DNA of 64,000 nt from Calonectria ilicicola (Eukaryota > Ascomycota > Sordariomycetes > Hypocreales > Nectriaceae). Shown piece by piece: positions 33,770 to 47,500 of the stretch (the first letter of the stretch is position 1; the number at the start of each line of letters is the position of its first letter). The notes below the pieces were generated by a model. The model was not told the DNA's origin and searched no databases. It saw only the letters and a program-made list of their open reading frames with translations. The stretch is from positions 1,674,001 through 1,738,000 of the forward strand of contig CP085825.1 in the NCBI GenBank assembly GCA_020809705.1, written 5' to 3'. The position numbers and the translations under genes were made by a program.

Positions 33770-33968
33770 AGCCTGGCAGAGGATTACAGCTATGCCATAT
33801 CCACCTAGATTAAGCTTCATGACTATATTGGTAGCGAGAGCACACCAAGGCATATATAATCAGAAGAACACATTCTTCTAATTATCTTCTTCTCCTTCCT
33901 CCTTAGCTTTAGATAGACCAATACAGAGCACCCTTCAGGTTAAATAAACCCAGGACCAGCCCTTCACA
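33757..33968 (+). repeat. 3' LTR of A2
   Basis: 212 bp, with RIP-type differences from the A1 LTRs. It is followed by the ATAAT duplication at 33969-33973. Confidence 0.93.
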
Positions 33969-33973
33969 ATAAT

Positions 33974-36900
33974 ATTATAAATAAGAAAATTAATTACTTA
34001 AAAGTCTTTATTAAAAAAAGAATTAAAAAATAATCTTTAATATTATTAATATTAGATAATATAATTTAATTTTAAAATACCTATAATTATACTAATACAA
34101 TCCTAATATCTACTAGTATATTAGCTAGATGTAAATACCTAAGAAGTATAATATAGCTAATAATATTTTTATAAAATATAATAAAAGATCTTGAACTTCT
34201 AGCCTTAATTAAGTAGAAGATATAAGTAAAAAGAATCTTTATTACTTAAAAGAATAAAATATAAATATAAAAATAATTAAAAAAAGCAAAAATAACAAAC
34301 AATCATCTACCTTAGAATATAGTTCTAATAAATTAATAAAAGCCTTAAGAAAAGGAAGGCTAAAGTAAAAACAAATAGACTATATAATATACCCTTATAA
34401 TACCGAATCTATAAAAAGCTCTTTATAGAAAAACTAGATACCGGACTATCTAAATTTAGCCAGTAGGATCACAAAATAGTCCTTAAAGACAGATCTAATA
34501 CCCAATTTTACCCTATTTATAATCTTAACCAAATCAAGCTTAATATCTTAAAGGAATATATTTAAGATATACTTAAAAAGGGATATATCCATATTTCAAA
34601 CTCCAAAGCTAGTTATTCTATTATGTTTGTGCCTAAGAAAAACAGGAAGCTATATCTTATTATAGATTACTAATAGCTTAATAATATTACTATTAAAGAT
34701 TATACTTTATTATTATTAATTAATAAAATAAAGGATCGTCTTTATAGAGCTAATATCTTTATTATACTAGATCTTAAAGGAATATATAATCTTATTTACA
34801 TTAAAGAAAGATATAAATGGAAAACCACTTTCTAAACTAAATTTAAATTATTTAAATATTTAATTATATTTTTTAAACTTATAAATATACTAATATTATT
34901 CTAGCAAATAATAATTAATATATTATAAGAATACTTAAATATCTTTATTATCTATTACCTAAATAATATTCTTATTTTCTTTAAAAATAAAAAAGAATAT
35001 AAAGAATATATTTATAAGATCTTAAAAGCCCTCCAAGACACCAAACTTTTAATTAAATTAAAAAAAGCAAATTCTACATTTAAAAAGTAGAATTTCTAAG
35101 ATATATTATTAGCTCTAATAAAATTCACATAGACCTAAAGAAAGTCACTACAGTAAAAGATTAAAAGGAACCTATTAATATAAAGAAAGTATAAGCTTTC
35201 CTCGGATTTACTAACTATTATTAAAGATTTATTAAAAGATTTAATAAAATTGCCTTAAATATAATAGAATTAATTAAGAAAGGAATTATCTTTTAATAAG
35301 GAAATAAAGTATAATAATTATTTAAAGCTATAAAAAATATTATTTTAAAAGAACCTATCCTTACAATATTCAACCTTAATAAGCCCATAGAGCTAGAAAT
35401 TGATATATTAGACTTCACTTTAAAGGCCTAGATCGGATAATAAGATAAAAAGGAAATCTACATCCTATAGCATTCTACTTATATAAACTATATAGCCCTA
35501 AGCTAAATTACTTAATCTATAATAAAGAATTTCTTACTATTATTAATATTTTTAAAAAATTCTAATAATATTTTTTAAAAAGTAATTATAAAATTATAAT
35601 ATATATTAATTATAAAAATATTATTTACTTTATAATTACTTAAAAACTTAATAAAAAGCAATTACAATATATAGAATATTTATCTAAATTTAATTATCAA
35701 ATTATCTATATTAAAGAAACCAAAAACAGCTATACTAATACAATCAGCCGCCAACCTAACTATAACATAAAAAAACTAAAAACATAAGAAAAACTATTAA
35801 TCTATAACACTAACAGAGGACTAGAATAAACCTTAATTAATAAAATAATAATAAAAATAAAAAAAATAATTACTACTATAAGAATAGAAGGATTGCTGCG
35901 TATAACTAGAACTACTACTATAGAAATACTAATATAACAAGTAGAACAAGGCAATCCACTACTAAAGAAAATTAAAGAATATAATCTAGTACTTCTAGAA
36001 GAAAAAAAACAAATTACTTATAAATACTAAAAGAATATTAAATAGAGTTAATAAAGGATATTTATAAATACCCCTTATATAGCTATAAAGATATTAATAA
36101 AACCCTTAAATGAGTTAAATAGATATTCTCCTTTAATAAAATGAAAAAGAAAGTTAAATAAGTATATAAGGAATGTAGCTTATATTGACATTTTAAAAAA
36201 CCAAGATATAAACTATATAGATTATTATAATTATCTTCTATTATATAATAATTATAAAACTTAATTATAATAAACTTTATTACTAACCTTCCTTTATTAG
36301 TAGACTTTATTATAAAAGTATACTATAATAATATTTTTATTATTATTAATTACTTTATAAAAATAATATATTATCTCCTATATAATAAAGCAATAAAAGA
36401 AGAACAATTTACTTACCTTTTCTTTTAATATATAGTTACTATATATAGCCTACTAACCGAAATTATATTAAATAGAGGATAATCATTTGCATTTAAGTTT
36501 TAGCAAAGCCTAATATCCTTAATAAGGTTAAACTATAAGCTAAATATAGCCTTCCACCCCTAAATAAACAAACAAACCAAACATCAAAACCAGGAAATCA
36601 AATAATATCTATAATACTACATTAACTATAAACAAACTAATTAGGTAGAAAAGTTACCTATTGTATAATTAATATATAATACATCCTATAATTATAGTAT
36701 TAAAATAATACTAATAAAGGCTAACTTTAGCTTTATACTAGATGCTTATTAAGCCTCTTTAGAAGGTATAATTTAAATAAAAGTTATAATTAAGTTAAAT
36801 AATTTAAGAAAATTATATAAAGAAATAAAGATAGAACTTAAGTTTGTTTGTAATATAATAAAAAGATATTACAATCTAAAAAGACTAAAAAGACTATCCT

Positions 36901-37300
36901 TCTTAAAGGGAGATATAATCTACCTAACAATAAAAAATCTTATAATAAAAAAATAAAATAAAAAAATTAACTTTATATAGATTAGATTATACCCTATTAA
37001 AAAAAATATTAAAAAATAATTATAAACTTAATTTCCTAGATAATATTAAAGTTTACTTTATCTTTTATATTTTACTATTAAAATCTAGTAATAATATCTA
37101 AATCAATATAGGACCTAATTATAAACCATAAATAGAAAATCCAGAAGACCAATGGAAAGTCAAAAAATCCTATAAAGAAAAAAAAATAAAAAATTCAAAA
37201 TTAAATAAAAAGGCTATAAAGAAACAACCTAGGAATCCATTAAACACCTTACATATTATTTAAAAATACTAGAAGCATTCCTTTAACAAATAAAAAAAAG
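33974..37300 (+). pseudogene. Element B pol remnant: RT, RNase H, integrase, chromodomain-like end
   Basis: Readable in plus-strand pieces between stops. RT: YIHISNSKASYSIMFVPKKN at about 34585-34640, then a NNITIKDYTLLLLINKIKDR segment and a degraded YLDD region as YYLNNILIF near 34955-34985. RNase H is faint. Integrase: DFIIKVYYNN near 36300 and LNIAFHP with NKQTKHQNQE at about 36540-36600, matching the catalytic E region. A final PEDQWKVKKSYKEKK at about 37140-37190 looks like the start of a chromodomain. Stops occur at former CAA/CAG/CGA/TGG codons throughout. Confidence 0.75.
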
Positions 37301-37969
37301 AGATCAACATCAATAATATATAGCACTAATACTATCTCCAAGGGAGGGCCCTCCTCTACCATAATCTTAGCCTTTACTACCTCTATTACTCTAATACCCC
37401 ACTCTTCTAGATTATCCTTTAATTTCTTTAGATGCTTTAATTTAATAAATATTATTATTATTTAAGATTAGATTTTTAAGATAATCTTTTAAGAAGCTTT
37501 TAAAAAAGTATATAGTAAATTTAATTTACTTTATATTTTTAAATATTATTAATATAACTTTTTCTTTTTTTAATAATATAAAGAATTATTATTATTAATA
37601 TACTAAGCTAGCTAAATAAAAAATAATAAAAATATATATAAGCTATACTCTTCATATCTATATAATTATAACTTTTATAACTCTAAATACACTCAAAATA
37701 ATAAATCAAATCTTTACTTACTATATAGGAAAAGCTAGTACTTATATAATATATACAAGCTATAATAGGCATCTTAAAAAGACTAATATAATTAGTAAGA
37801 CCTTTAATTTTATAATTTTTATTAACAGAAGATATTTTTACTACCTTACCTAATATAATATTAATATAATAAAATAATTATAAATCTAAGTTTAAATAAT
37901 ATATATAAAAAAACTATTATAACCTATTATACTAGCCTTAAGGACAAGACCAACAAAAGGAAGACATCA
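37301..37969. other. Element B 3' non-coding region up to 3' LTR
   Basis: About 670 bp of AT-rich DNA after the last recognisable pol codons. A short GC-richer patch with AGGGAGGGCCCTCC sits at about 37340-37353. A purine-rich stretch (AAAAGGAAGA, about 37954-37963) lies just before the LTR and may be the degraded polypurine tract. Confidence 0.4.
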
Positions 37970-38360
37970 TATTATAACCCATATTATACCTAAAACAATC
38001 TAGGATAGTAGAATACCACACCTTACAAAAAACCAGCTACCCTATAATTATATATAACTAATTAAATAAGAAATAATAAAAGCAATTATTATAACAAGTA
38101 CAAAAGATATCATACCTAACACACTAAGCATACTATATATACCAAAATAAAATAGTAATATATAAACAAATTAAAATCCACCCTTATAATTAATATTAAC
38201 TAGCTTTTAATATAACTTAATTACCTTAATTATAATTAACTATTACCTAATATAATACTTCCATTACTCTATTTTACTATAACACACCTAACCATCCTGC
38301 TAACAATAAACCCTTCGTTCTGATTAGTTCATCAAGTTAGGAATTGACCAGACCGTTACA
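37970..38360 (+). repeat. 3' LTR of element B
   Basis: 391 bp, homologous to 20724-21114. Its last ~70 bp are less mutated than in the 5' copy, ending ...CCGTTACA. The ACTTT duplication follows at 38361-38365. Confidence 0.92.
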
Positions 38361-38365
38361 ACTTT

Positions 38366-40442
38366 TTTCTCTACCTCTCCTAAACCTTCTTATTTATAAA
38401 GATTATAATGATTCTATTCTTAGTATTTCTACTAGATGAGTTTATATTTATCCTATAAGTAAAATAAATTATCATACTATTAATCTATATTATAACTACT
38501 TTTAAAATTACTATTATAAATAGTCTATATAATATATCTTTACTTATAAATAATTCTACTAATACCTCAATTACCTAAGATTTACTTATACTACCCTTCT
38601 TACCTAGAAACTCAAATAATTATATAATATTATTATTCTTAATACTACTAGTATTAAAATTATTATTATTATTATTCTCTTTAAAAATTATATTAAGGTA
38701 ATAGTATATAAAGAGAAAGATAATCTCTTGCCTCTTATTTAGGGTAAATCTCCTTAAGATCTCTCTGCCAGTATGTAGGAAAGTGATTAATAGTTTATAA
38801 GCAACCTTAATATTTAGCCTTTAAGGGTTCTAAGGGGTTCTTTCTAATATCTTTATAATATTTTCTTTTATATTAGAAAAAGTATAATTTAAAGATATTT
38901 TAGTACTTATACCTATATTCTATACTATCTAGATCTTATTAGAACCTTAGATTATCTATATAATATTCTTATTTAAATTATCTTACTTTTTCTTAATTCT
39001 CTTTAATTAGCTTTATATTAATAACTTAATACTAGGTATTAAGCTTAGGTGGTATTACTTAGTGGTCTCTATAAGAGTAATAGTCTTAATATTATTTAAT
39101 AAATCAATAATATCTGCCTAGGCTTTAAGAAGCTAATCTAATAGATTGGCTAAAGATTGCGAACTAGCGGTTACCTAATTAGGAGCTATAGTACCTTATA
39201 CTATCTTAATAAATCTACTTAACTATCTAACTCAATCCAAACAATATGCAGTTAATAGGCCTATAGGATCTTAAATATTAAACCCTAAAACATTAATATC
39301 ATCCAAAATACTATCATCTTCTATAGCAGCCTATTATTTTATATCTTAATATATATTTTTAGTTAATCTCTTTAAAAGTTAAATATTATTAATAATAGTT
39401 TGTAGTTATCTAGGAAGTCTTTATTTATATTATTTCTAGATATTATTAATATTATTAGATATTATTATAAGAAAGTCCTCCTAGAGTATAAAAAGGGTAA
39501 GATGCTATACTACTACTCTAATATATATATTAGTATATATTTTTAATTTTTTAAATAAGCCTATTTAAATATATATTTATTACCTTTAATATCTTTTTAG
39601 ATTTAAATCAATCTTAAAGTCTATATTAAGATAATTATTAATATATAGTATTATATACTTCCTTATAAGTCTAAGAGCTTATACCTATCCCCTTCCCAAG
39701 CACTAACTTTCTTTAAAATTTATTAATACTAATTTCTTATAAAAGAAATTTTATTTTTTTTATTTAAATAAGTAATATATAATTATAAAAGTATAAAGCT
39801 TAGAGAACTTCTCTATAATAATAATAGGCCTTAATATATAGTAATCTTTTCCTACTACTACCCACTAGGACTATTTTAGTGCTAGGCTTAGTGCTAACTT
39901 TATTCCTATTGCCATAGGCACTATAGCCTATCTTTTCACTAGTATAATTATTATCACTACCCAAAATATCACCACCTAAAATATCACCACCTAAAATATC
40001 ACTACATTATCGAAAATACTACTAATACTACACTATTGCCTAGTATAAAATTATTATATTTATATATAACTATTGCTTAATATTTAAGAATTTACTTAAT
40101 AAATCTAGAAAATGTATAATAATCTCCACTTATAATAATAGATGCTTAGTAAATATTCTATTTACTATTTTTATTAAATACTATTAATTTAAATTTCTTT
40201 TAATATTATAATTTACTATTATATTATATAGCCTAATAGTGCTAATTATGCTAATATTTAGGAATAGCTCTGCTACTATAGCTACTCTCTTTTAGATTGG
40301 ATCTTAGATCTTTATAATATAGTTTATTAAGTAATATACTAACGCTATTATTTTACTTTATATTCTTATAAATAAGATATTATAATTATGTCTAAGTCCA
40401 ACTACCATTAACTAATTCTAGTAATTAATTATTAGATATAAA
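38366..40442 (-). pseudogene. Helitron: end of Rep region and N-terminal half of helicase (RIP-degraded)
   Basis: On the minus strand the segment begins with remnants of VNRWNKAMAVGLRHN-like sequence (here MVVGLRHNYNILFI at about 40330-40400) and ALVYYLINYIIKIQDPIQKR. This region of fungal Helitron proteins follows the Rep motifs. Toward 38.6 kb it reads FTLNKRQEIIFLF and then GKKGSISKSQVIEVLVELF (about 38560-38610), a RIP-altered Walker A region (expected GGEGGTGKS). The match in order and spacing to ascomycete Helitrons is strong. A 15-bp tandem repeat (39962-40004) lies within it. The gene is cut at 38365 by element B and resumes at 20718. Confidence 0.82.
39962..40004. repeat. 15-bp tandem repeat, about three units, inside the Helitron remnant
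   Basis: Units of the form AAAATATCACCACCT recur in phase. Read on the minus strand they would encode a G-G-D-I-L repeat, so this was probably a short repetitive peptide in the Helitron protein rather than a separate element. Confidence 0.7.
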
Positions 40443-41345
40443 TGTTACAGGTAAAGGATACTATCTGCCCCAAACTCGCTCTTCTCAAACAGCTTCTAAG
40501 ATATATAAAATCTATAAGTAGGCTTTTTGCCCTCTCTATTATTATAAGAATATTTAATATGTCTTTCATATAGTTATTTTCTTCCTTTTAGGAAAGGAAG
40601 ATGCCGACAAGGTCACGGGACCTAAAGGCACGCCTCATAATAGACTTTCACATCGATTGGTACAATCGCCCTTGTGCCAACTCTGAAGCCTAAAGGCAAC
40701 ACAAGATGAAAACCTTGATAGATAGAACCCTCGTACAATAAAAGGAAGAATTTTACTCAAACAAACCTCTCTTAAACAACCCTCTCTCAAATACACACTA
40801 AATAGACCCTCTTAAAAATACATGCACGTACAACCAAGATGTTTAAATGATATATTATCTATAAGGGCGATAGCCCTTTAGAAATGGAATTTATAGCTTG
40901 ATATATTTATTAAGAAATTTAAGTTAATAATATTAAGTTGAATACAAAGGATTGAAAATTAGAAAAACTCCAAAAAGAAGTAATAAAGGCACAAAAGTAA
41001 GATAATATAAAGGATTAGATTAGAATTAAGTTGATCCTTTAGAAATATAAACTCCTTTTTAAGAAGGAGAATCTTTTAAATAAGAATAAGATCTTTATTT
41101 AAAAGTAATAATAGATAATAAAATTAATACTAAGGTATTTTAATATATCTAAATATAAAAGATCTTCCTTTAAGGAGAATTAAGAGAGATTTTTGGAGGA
41201 AATAAAGAATGAGGGTTTTATGTAGATTGATATATTGAATTGAATAGTTATAAATATAGTATAGTGGAAGGAAAAAGGTAGGAAAGGTTATAGAATAGGA
41301 AATGCAAATAATGGTTCAATCAAACAACTAATAGGATACGAGCAG
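40443..41345 (+). mobile_element. Unidentified insertion splitting the Helitron Rep gene, less RIP-mutated
   Basis: Helitron similarity stops at about 40442 and resumes near 41346. The intervening ~900 bp has a different texture: its first ~400 bp are clearly GC-richer than the surroundings and start TGTTACAGG, like an LTR. From about 40842 a plus-strand frame has few stops and many Lys/Glu residues (MFK, stop, YIIYKGDSPLEMEF, then coiled-coil-like sequence), possibly a Gag-like N-terminus. I could not find a second LTR or a clean target duplication, so element type and the right border are uncertain. Confidence 0.45.
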
Positions 41346-44300
41346 TGAAGAATATTTAATATATATTACTATATAAATATATATCTAAACTTAACTAGTA
41401 TAGAAATTGGCTTTATTCTCGAATTATTAGGAGAGATACTTAGGACTTATTATAAGATAGGATATACTATTATAAACAACTCTAGTCATACTCTTATTAT
41501 TAAAAGTAATAAATTTATCTAGATCTTAAATAAAAAAAAATACTAATATATATTAACTTCTTATAATCTTGATAGATTAATGGAAATACTTACCTTACTA
41601 AAAATAGAATTAATATATTTTAATATTACCTCTCTATTTTTTATTAAATTCTTATTATCTTTATCATTTTTATAAAAAGCACTAATAAAATTACCAAATT
41701 CTAAATTCCTCTCAAACCATAATAACCTATAAAAATAAAGAGCACCACATTCATTAATCTTAATAATATTAAAATACTATTCAATCTAGCCAAAGACTAA
41801 CTCCTCACCCACTTTAATATAATATTCAAAAAATAATTAGACTTTATAATAAAAAAATATTATAAAATTAATCAAGTCTATTATAACTAACTTAACTCTT
41901 TCATACCAATTATAAAAAGCCTAAAGCAAGATTATTTCTATATCATCTTTATCTTCCTTTTAATGTATAGCTAGATGTAGTTTTACTAGATTTATAATAT
42001 TATTAGGGTTTAATATATACTATATTACTAGAATATTATATCTAATAATAAGTAATTTAATTTTCTTACATATAGCTAGCCATAATTCCTATAATATAGA
42101 TTACTTATAGCTAAAATAGGATATATATTGAAGAAGTCTTTTTATATCTATATCTTTAGTGCTTCTCCTAGTCTCTAATTCCTTCTATACTTTAACTAAC
42201 CTCTTAAATATTAGTAATTAAATAATCCTTTTAACCTTAGGAAAATTATCTTAATATACATTTAGTATACTTACTTCTCTATTCTTATACTAAACTTTAA
42301 TATTAAATATTAAAAATATAAAAGCTTAATAATTAACAAAATAATTATTATACCATTATATTACTTTCTTTATCTATAAGCGAAGTCTAAGGTTTTATAT
42401 TAGAAAAGGTACATTTATATTAGCCCTAAAATTATTTCTATAGATACTACTAGTAAATTAAAAATAATTTTTCTAAAAATCTAATTACATCTCCTCTTTA
42501 TATTATGATCTACTAAACCTATATAAGAATAATATTAGAAAGGCTTTTTAAAATACTAAAGATTATTAATATTTATATACTTACTACCTTTTAAAATATA
42601 AATATATAGCTTAAGGTTCAGATCTTAGCTATATTTAATAGTCTTAATAGTAAATTAGAGTCTATTGGAATCTATTGCTCATAGCACTATATCTAAAGGA
42701 AATATACTAGTTATAAGGATCTTATCAAGAAAGCTTCCTATACCTTTATACTCTAGCTCTTCTTGATTATATTGATTATAAAGCAGAGGATCCTTATTAT
42801 AAGTAATATTATTCTTATCATAAGGCCTACCTAGCCTATTAACAATCTCTTTAAGTAATTAAGATCCATTATTTTCTATTCTATATTTTTCTAAGGATAT
42901 AATATATACTGTATATGTTTGCTCCCATATAGATGGCTTATTTTTTTAATTCTATTATAGATCTGGCTTGGAATATTATATACTAGCTTACCCTAACTAT
43001 CTAGCTTATTTATATTAATTATAATATCTTTATAATAAGGATTGAACTCTTTTAATTATAATAATACATATTTTATAACTTCTTAATAAACTAAGAATAA
43101 CTTAGATAAGTTAATAGAAGCTAACTTCTTTATCCTATGCTAGGATATATGAATATCTTTTAAGGACTATAATAGCTAATATAGTAATACTATAGTAGCT
43201 AAATCTTAGATATTATTTGGAAATACTATTATATAACCTTTAATATATCTTATATATACTATACCTTATTTAATACTTTTTATTACTTTAATTCTTATAA
43301 TAAAACTAAAATAAATATTCAACCTTATTAGCTTCTTCTTTACTAATATTAAACCTTTAAAAGCATCCAGATATATATACTTATAACCAAATGCTTAATA
43401 TAAATAATTGCTATACATTATATTACCATTATATATAATTTTTACATAAGCCTTATATACTAAGATAGATTTACTAAAAAGAAAGTAATCTAGATAAGAA
43501 TATATATAATATTTATACTTTATAAAATTATCTACTTATTATATCTAATTAAGTTCTTTTATACTTAGAATATTAATCTTCTAATAGTATATTATATATA
43601 TATATATAAGAAGAATATTAATATTATAGAATACTTAGTAAAAGTCTATAGTAGTAGATATATTTCTTTTATAAGGAATAGATTTATATTAAGCTTTAAT
43701 ATATAATAACCTTTCCTTCTCTCTAAATTCATCTTTTAAATATTTAATAAAAACATCTAATACTTGAACCTACTTATTAAAATTACCATTTACTAACTGC
43801 TAAGCTTATTATTAGATTTACCTTATATATTGATTTTACCTACCATAAGTTCTATTATCTTATTAATATATATTTAAAGAAAATACATATAAATTAGAAG
43901 TTTTAGTAGTAGGAATAGATATAAATAAAATTTCCTATAATATATACTATAAATTGCCATCTATTAGGTTTTCTCACTTAACCCTCCGCCTCTTATTAGC
44001 CAGCTAGCCCTATATTAGAAACTTTACCCTACTTATACACTCTCTTATAATTAATCTATTATAAGGATGATTTTGGTCCCCTTTAAAACCTACTATAATC
44101 TATATAGGATTTAATAATATAAATCTAGGAAATTAGACTAATATAAGTTCTTATTATTATAACCTAATATTCTTAAAAAGTTGATTAGACTTGGCAGCAA
44201 CTAATAACCTTTATTATTAAATTTCCCTCCTTACCTCCAATCTCTTATTACAAAATTCCTTTTATTTAAAAGCTTAAGATATCCGAGGTAATCCTCTTAA

Positions 44301-44500
44301 CTATAGCAATAGTAAACTAATTATTAGAGGTACTTAACCTATCCACATCCTAGCCACTAATACCTAGTAATTAATAGTATTAACTTAGATTATAATAGCT
44401 TTATCTTACTATATTTGGCTACCTTTTTACTTAACTAATTTTCATTTTCAGTTAAAATTTGCATTTATACTTCTTAAACTTTAATATACTTATACTAATA
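41346..44500 (-). pseudogene. Helitron: N-terminal region and Rep (RIP-degraded)
   Basis: Minus-strand reading gives, from 5' to 3', a segment like YIYLDAFKGLILVKKKLIRLN with VFPNNIQDLATIVLL following (about 43200-43480), then ILNPNNIINLVKLHLA near 41960-42010. The last matches the T-L-N-P-N-D-[LI]-T-N-P-V-K-L-R-L-A signature of ascomycete Helitron Rep proteins. GALYFYRLLWF (about 41712-41745) corresponds to the Rep H-L-H motif with His changed to Tyr. All motifs are in the right order, and stops lie mainly at former Gln/Arg/Trp codons. The upstream limit is approximate. The Rep region is cut at 41345 by an insertion. Confidence 0.78.
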
Positions 44501-47500
44501 TTAAACCTATTAATAATAATCATTCTATCCAAGCTTTAACTCTCTACACTTTACTACTTATTATATTACTCTAATTTAAAATCACTTCATATTTCTAATA
44601 AATTACTTATCTTTTATTATAAGAACCTCTTAGCCTATCTCTTAGCCTATAAGATATATCTATTAATAGCGGCTAATATAACCAAGCTTTAAATACCTTT
44701 ACTTATACATTATTAATATTAGTATTATCAGTAATAAACAAATATTTCCTATTATTCCCTAGATCTTCTAATAAATTAACTATAAGTATTTATCTAAGTA
44801 CTAGATCTATTAATAAAGTATTAAATATAATAATAGAAAATAGCCCATTAGATAAGGGGTGTATAATATTGATTTATTAAATATGACTTAGTATTATTAA
44901 TTAGGTAGTAATATAAGATATTATTATATCTAAACCTATATTTAAGTGTGCTTTATTAAAAATATTATTATATATTCTTAACCTAAGACTAGTAAGTATA
45001 CTACCTAGAGCTTAACTATATAATCTTTTAAATAAAATAGATAATAATAAAGTTATATTAAATTTATATAAATTAATACTAATAAATCTTATTATAATCT
45101 ATTTTTAATATATTAAGATAGAATAATAAAATTATTTTAAAATAGATATTATTTAGCTTATATAAATAAAAATTAATCCTTTTATATAGATTATATTCTT
45201 CTAATTTTACCCCAACCTTCTTACTAAACCTACAGCCTATAACAATAAGGGTCTTTAATTAATATATCTTTTAGAATTATTCTATTCCAAGACACCCAGA
45301 GCTCTACACTATATATATCTTTACTACTTCTATATCCAGCATAATATAACTAAATTATATACTACACTACATCTTTAGTATATTATATTCCTAATCTATA
45401 TAAAGATATTAATAAAGTATTATATTTATTTATTTACTATTTTATATAATAGTATTAAAAAAAAATATATTATTTATTAAGATCACTTTAAACCTAGATA
45501 GTTATTATACTAATGATCAACTAATATATTAGATTTATATATTTCTTTATTTTATAGATATAATAATAATAATTTGGATTATTATTATACTAATATAATA
45601 ATAAAGTATTATAAAAAAGTAAAAATATTTAATAGCTATATCAATAGACTAATTCTATAGTTTTAATATTTATATTATTAAAAATAAATCTACCTTTATT
45701 ATTAAATTAACTATATTATCTTAGTAAAATAATTAACTTTATTTCTACCATAAAGTAAGCCTCCAAAGAATCTTCTCTTTAAATTTATACTTTATATATT
45801 ACTATACTAACTTAATTAATATTACCCTTAACCTCTCTCTATCCTACACTTATTATCTTATTAATATTAATAAGCAAATAATTATAATAATTAGTTCTAA
45901 ATCTCACAACTTACTAAGCTATATCTTTATTAAAGCCTTCTTCTACTACTAATCTAAATAAGCCTCCCCTCCACATAAGCCCTATATATCACAAAAAACC
46001 TAGGTAATGATATGACTATGTTTTTTTCAATCAAATTAATACTCTAATCTATTTTCTAATATCTAAAGAATGCCTAATAAAGGGCCTTAATATTAAAATT
46101 ATTTATAAAGTTTATATTTTATATACTCTATTTATAATATTATCTAAATATTCTATATTATACCCTAAGAAATATCAAACTAGCAATTTAGTAGAAATTT
46201 ACTTTAGTTTAAATATCTTATTTTATAGTTATTAAATTATTAATAAAAAATAAGTAAAATAATAGTTTTTCTTTATATATAAAATATATCTATATATATT
46301 AAAATAAATATTATATAAGCTTAATATTTTTAATAAAGAAGATAATAATAGAGATATTTATAGGGCTATAGTAGGCCAGGTTCAAGATAGTAAGTTCTAA
46401 TTATAAGTGCTCTTATATTATTTATTAAGTATTCTTAATATATTTATTACTAATATAAAATACAATTCTTTACCTCAAGAGCTTACCAATATAGAAGGCT
46501 TTCCATTTATCTATCTATTTCTTACCTTCTTAGGATAAGTTATTAACATAGGCTTAACTTAATTAATCTATAAATATATCCCCTTATTTAATAACCTACA
46601 ATTTAGATACTATGCTTTTATCTAAGGTTATACCTATATTATTCTAAATTAATAAAATAAAAGCCCTTTTAAAGGCTTTTACTCTTTTAAAATCTTTATT
46701 CTCTTTCCTATTCATACCTTACCTTACTCTATCCTTTATAAAAAAATAATAAATAATAAAACTATATAGTTTATTCTAAGGGTTTCAATAACCTATATAG
46801 GCAAACTTATTAATATCCTTAATTATAGCCTAATAATTAATCTGCCTAAAAATAAGAATAATTATATTTTTATTATTATCCTTAACTCTTAAATATTCTT
46901 AAAGAAAAATAATATATCTATATTTACTTTTAACTTAGCCTCTTTATTAAAAAACAACCCTAGCTTACCCAAAATTAATAGATTTATAGTGGCAAGATCT
47001 ATATTTAAAATACTACCAAAAAAACCATTAAAAGGAATATAATTACAATTAAAATCAATAAAACTATCCTAGATTATAACCTTGCAAATAGAATCTTTGT
47101 AAATGGTATCCTTACAATCAAAATCATTACTAGTAGAATTATCATAATAACCTATAACTCCTTTACCAAATAAAAAATTAATACTTTCCAATAATTCTAC
47201 AATAATATCTAAAAAACTTAAAGGATCTAGTATAACTACTACAATAACTAAGATTACTACAAAAATACCCCCATCTCCCATCATATCAATAAACTCTAAT
47301 AAAAATAATAATAAATATAATTATAATAAAATAAAGAAAGAAAATAATATATCCCCTATAACTTAAGAATTCTCTTAATCTAATATAAGATTATTAATTA
47401 CTAAACCAAATAAAAAAAAAAAACATCTAACTAGAAAGTCTTAAGTAATCTTTTTTTCTATTACTTTAAATCTAATTTATATAATTTTACTTTATATTTT

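Larger units (their letters stand above)
28600..33968 (+). mobile_element. Ty3/gypsy chromovirus A2, RIP-damaged copy of A, 5369 bp
   Basis: Exactly the same length as A1 (offset 6021 bp throughout), so the two copies differ by substitutions only. Nearly all changes are C-to-T or G-to-A, mostly at CpA/TpG, with some at CpG. The LTRs (28600-28811 and 33757-33968) differ from each other by such transitions. The duplication ATAAT is perfect. Damage is patchy: 31044-31316 is identical to A1, whereas 29330-29480 and 32580-32930 are heavily hit. Both main genes are inactivated. Confidence 0.93.
20724..38360 (+). mobile_element. Ty3/gypsy LTR retrotransposon B, RIP-destroyed, carrying two nested A elements
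   Basis: Two 391-bp direct repeats (20724-21114 and 37970-38360) flank the element, and the 5-bp target-site duplication ACTTT is perfect (20719-20723 and 38361-38365). Removing the two A insertions and their duplications leaves about 6.9 kb, a normal gypsy length. Order on the plus strand is gag, zinc knuckle, protease, RT, RNase H, integrase and a chromodomain-like tail, all riddled with stops. The element is inserted in the Helitron helicase gene in the opposite orientation. It is an old, dead copy. Confidence 0.92.

Noticed and set aside
39962..40004. Regularly spaced short repeat that could suggest a CRISPR-like array
   Set aside because: Units are contiguous without spacers, in a eukaryotic Helitron remnant. 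It is an in-frame tandem repeat.
47069..47284. A 71-codon minus-strand open frame in the AT-rich block
   Set aside because: It is a short surviving piece of RIP-degraded sequence with stops on both sides, noted as part of an unassigned relic and not as a gene.
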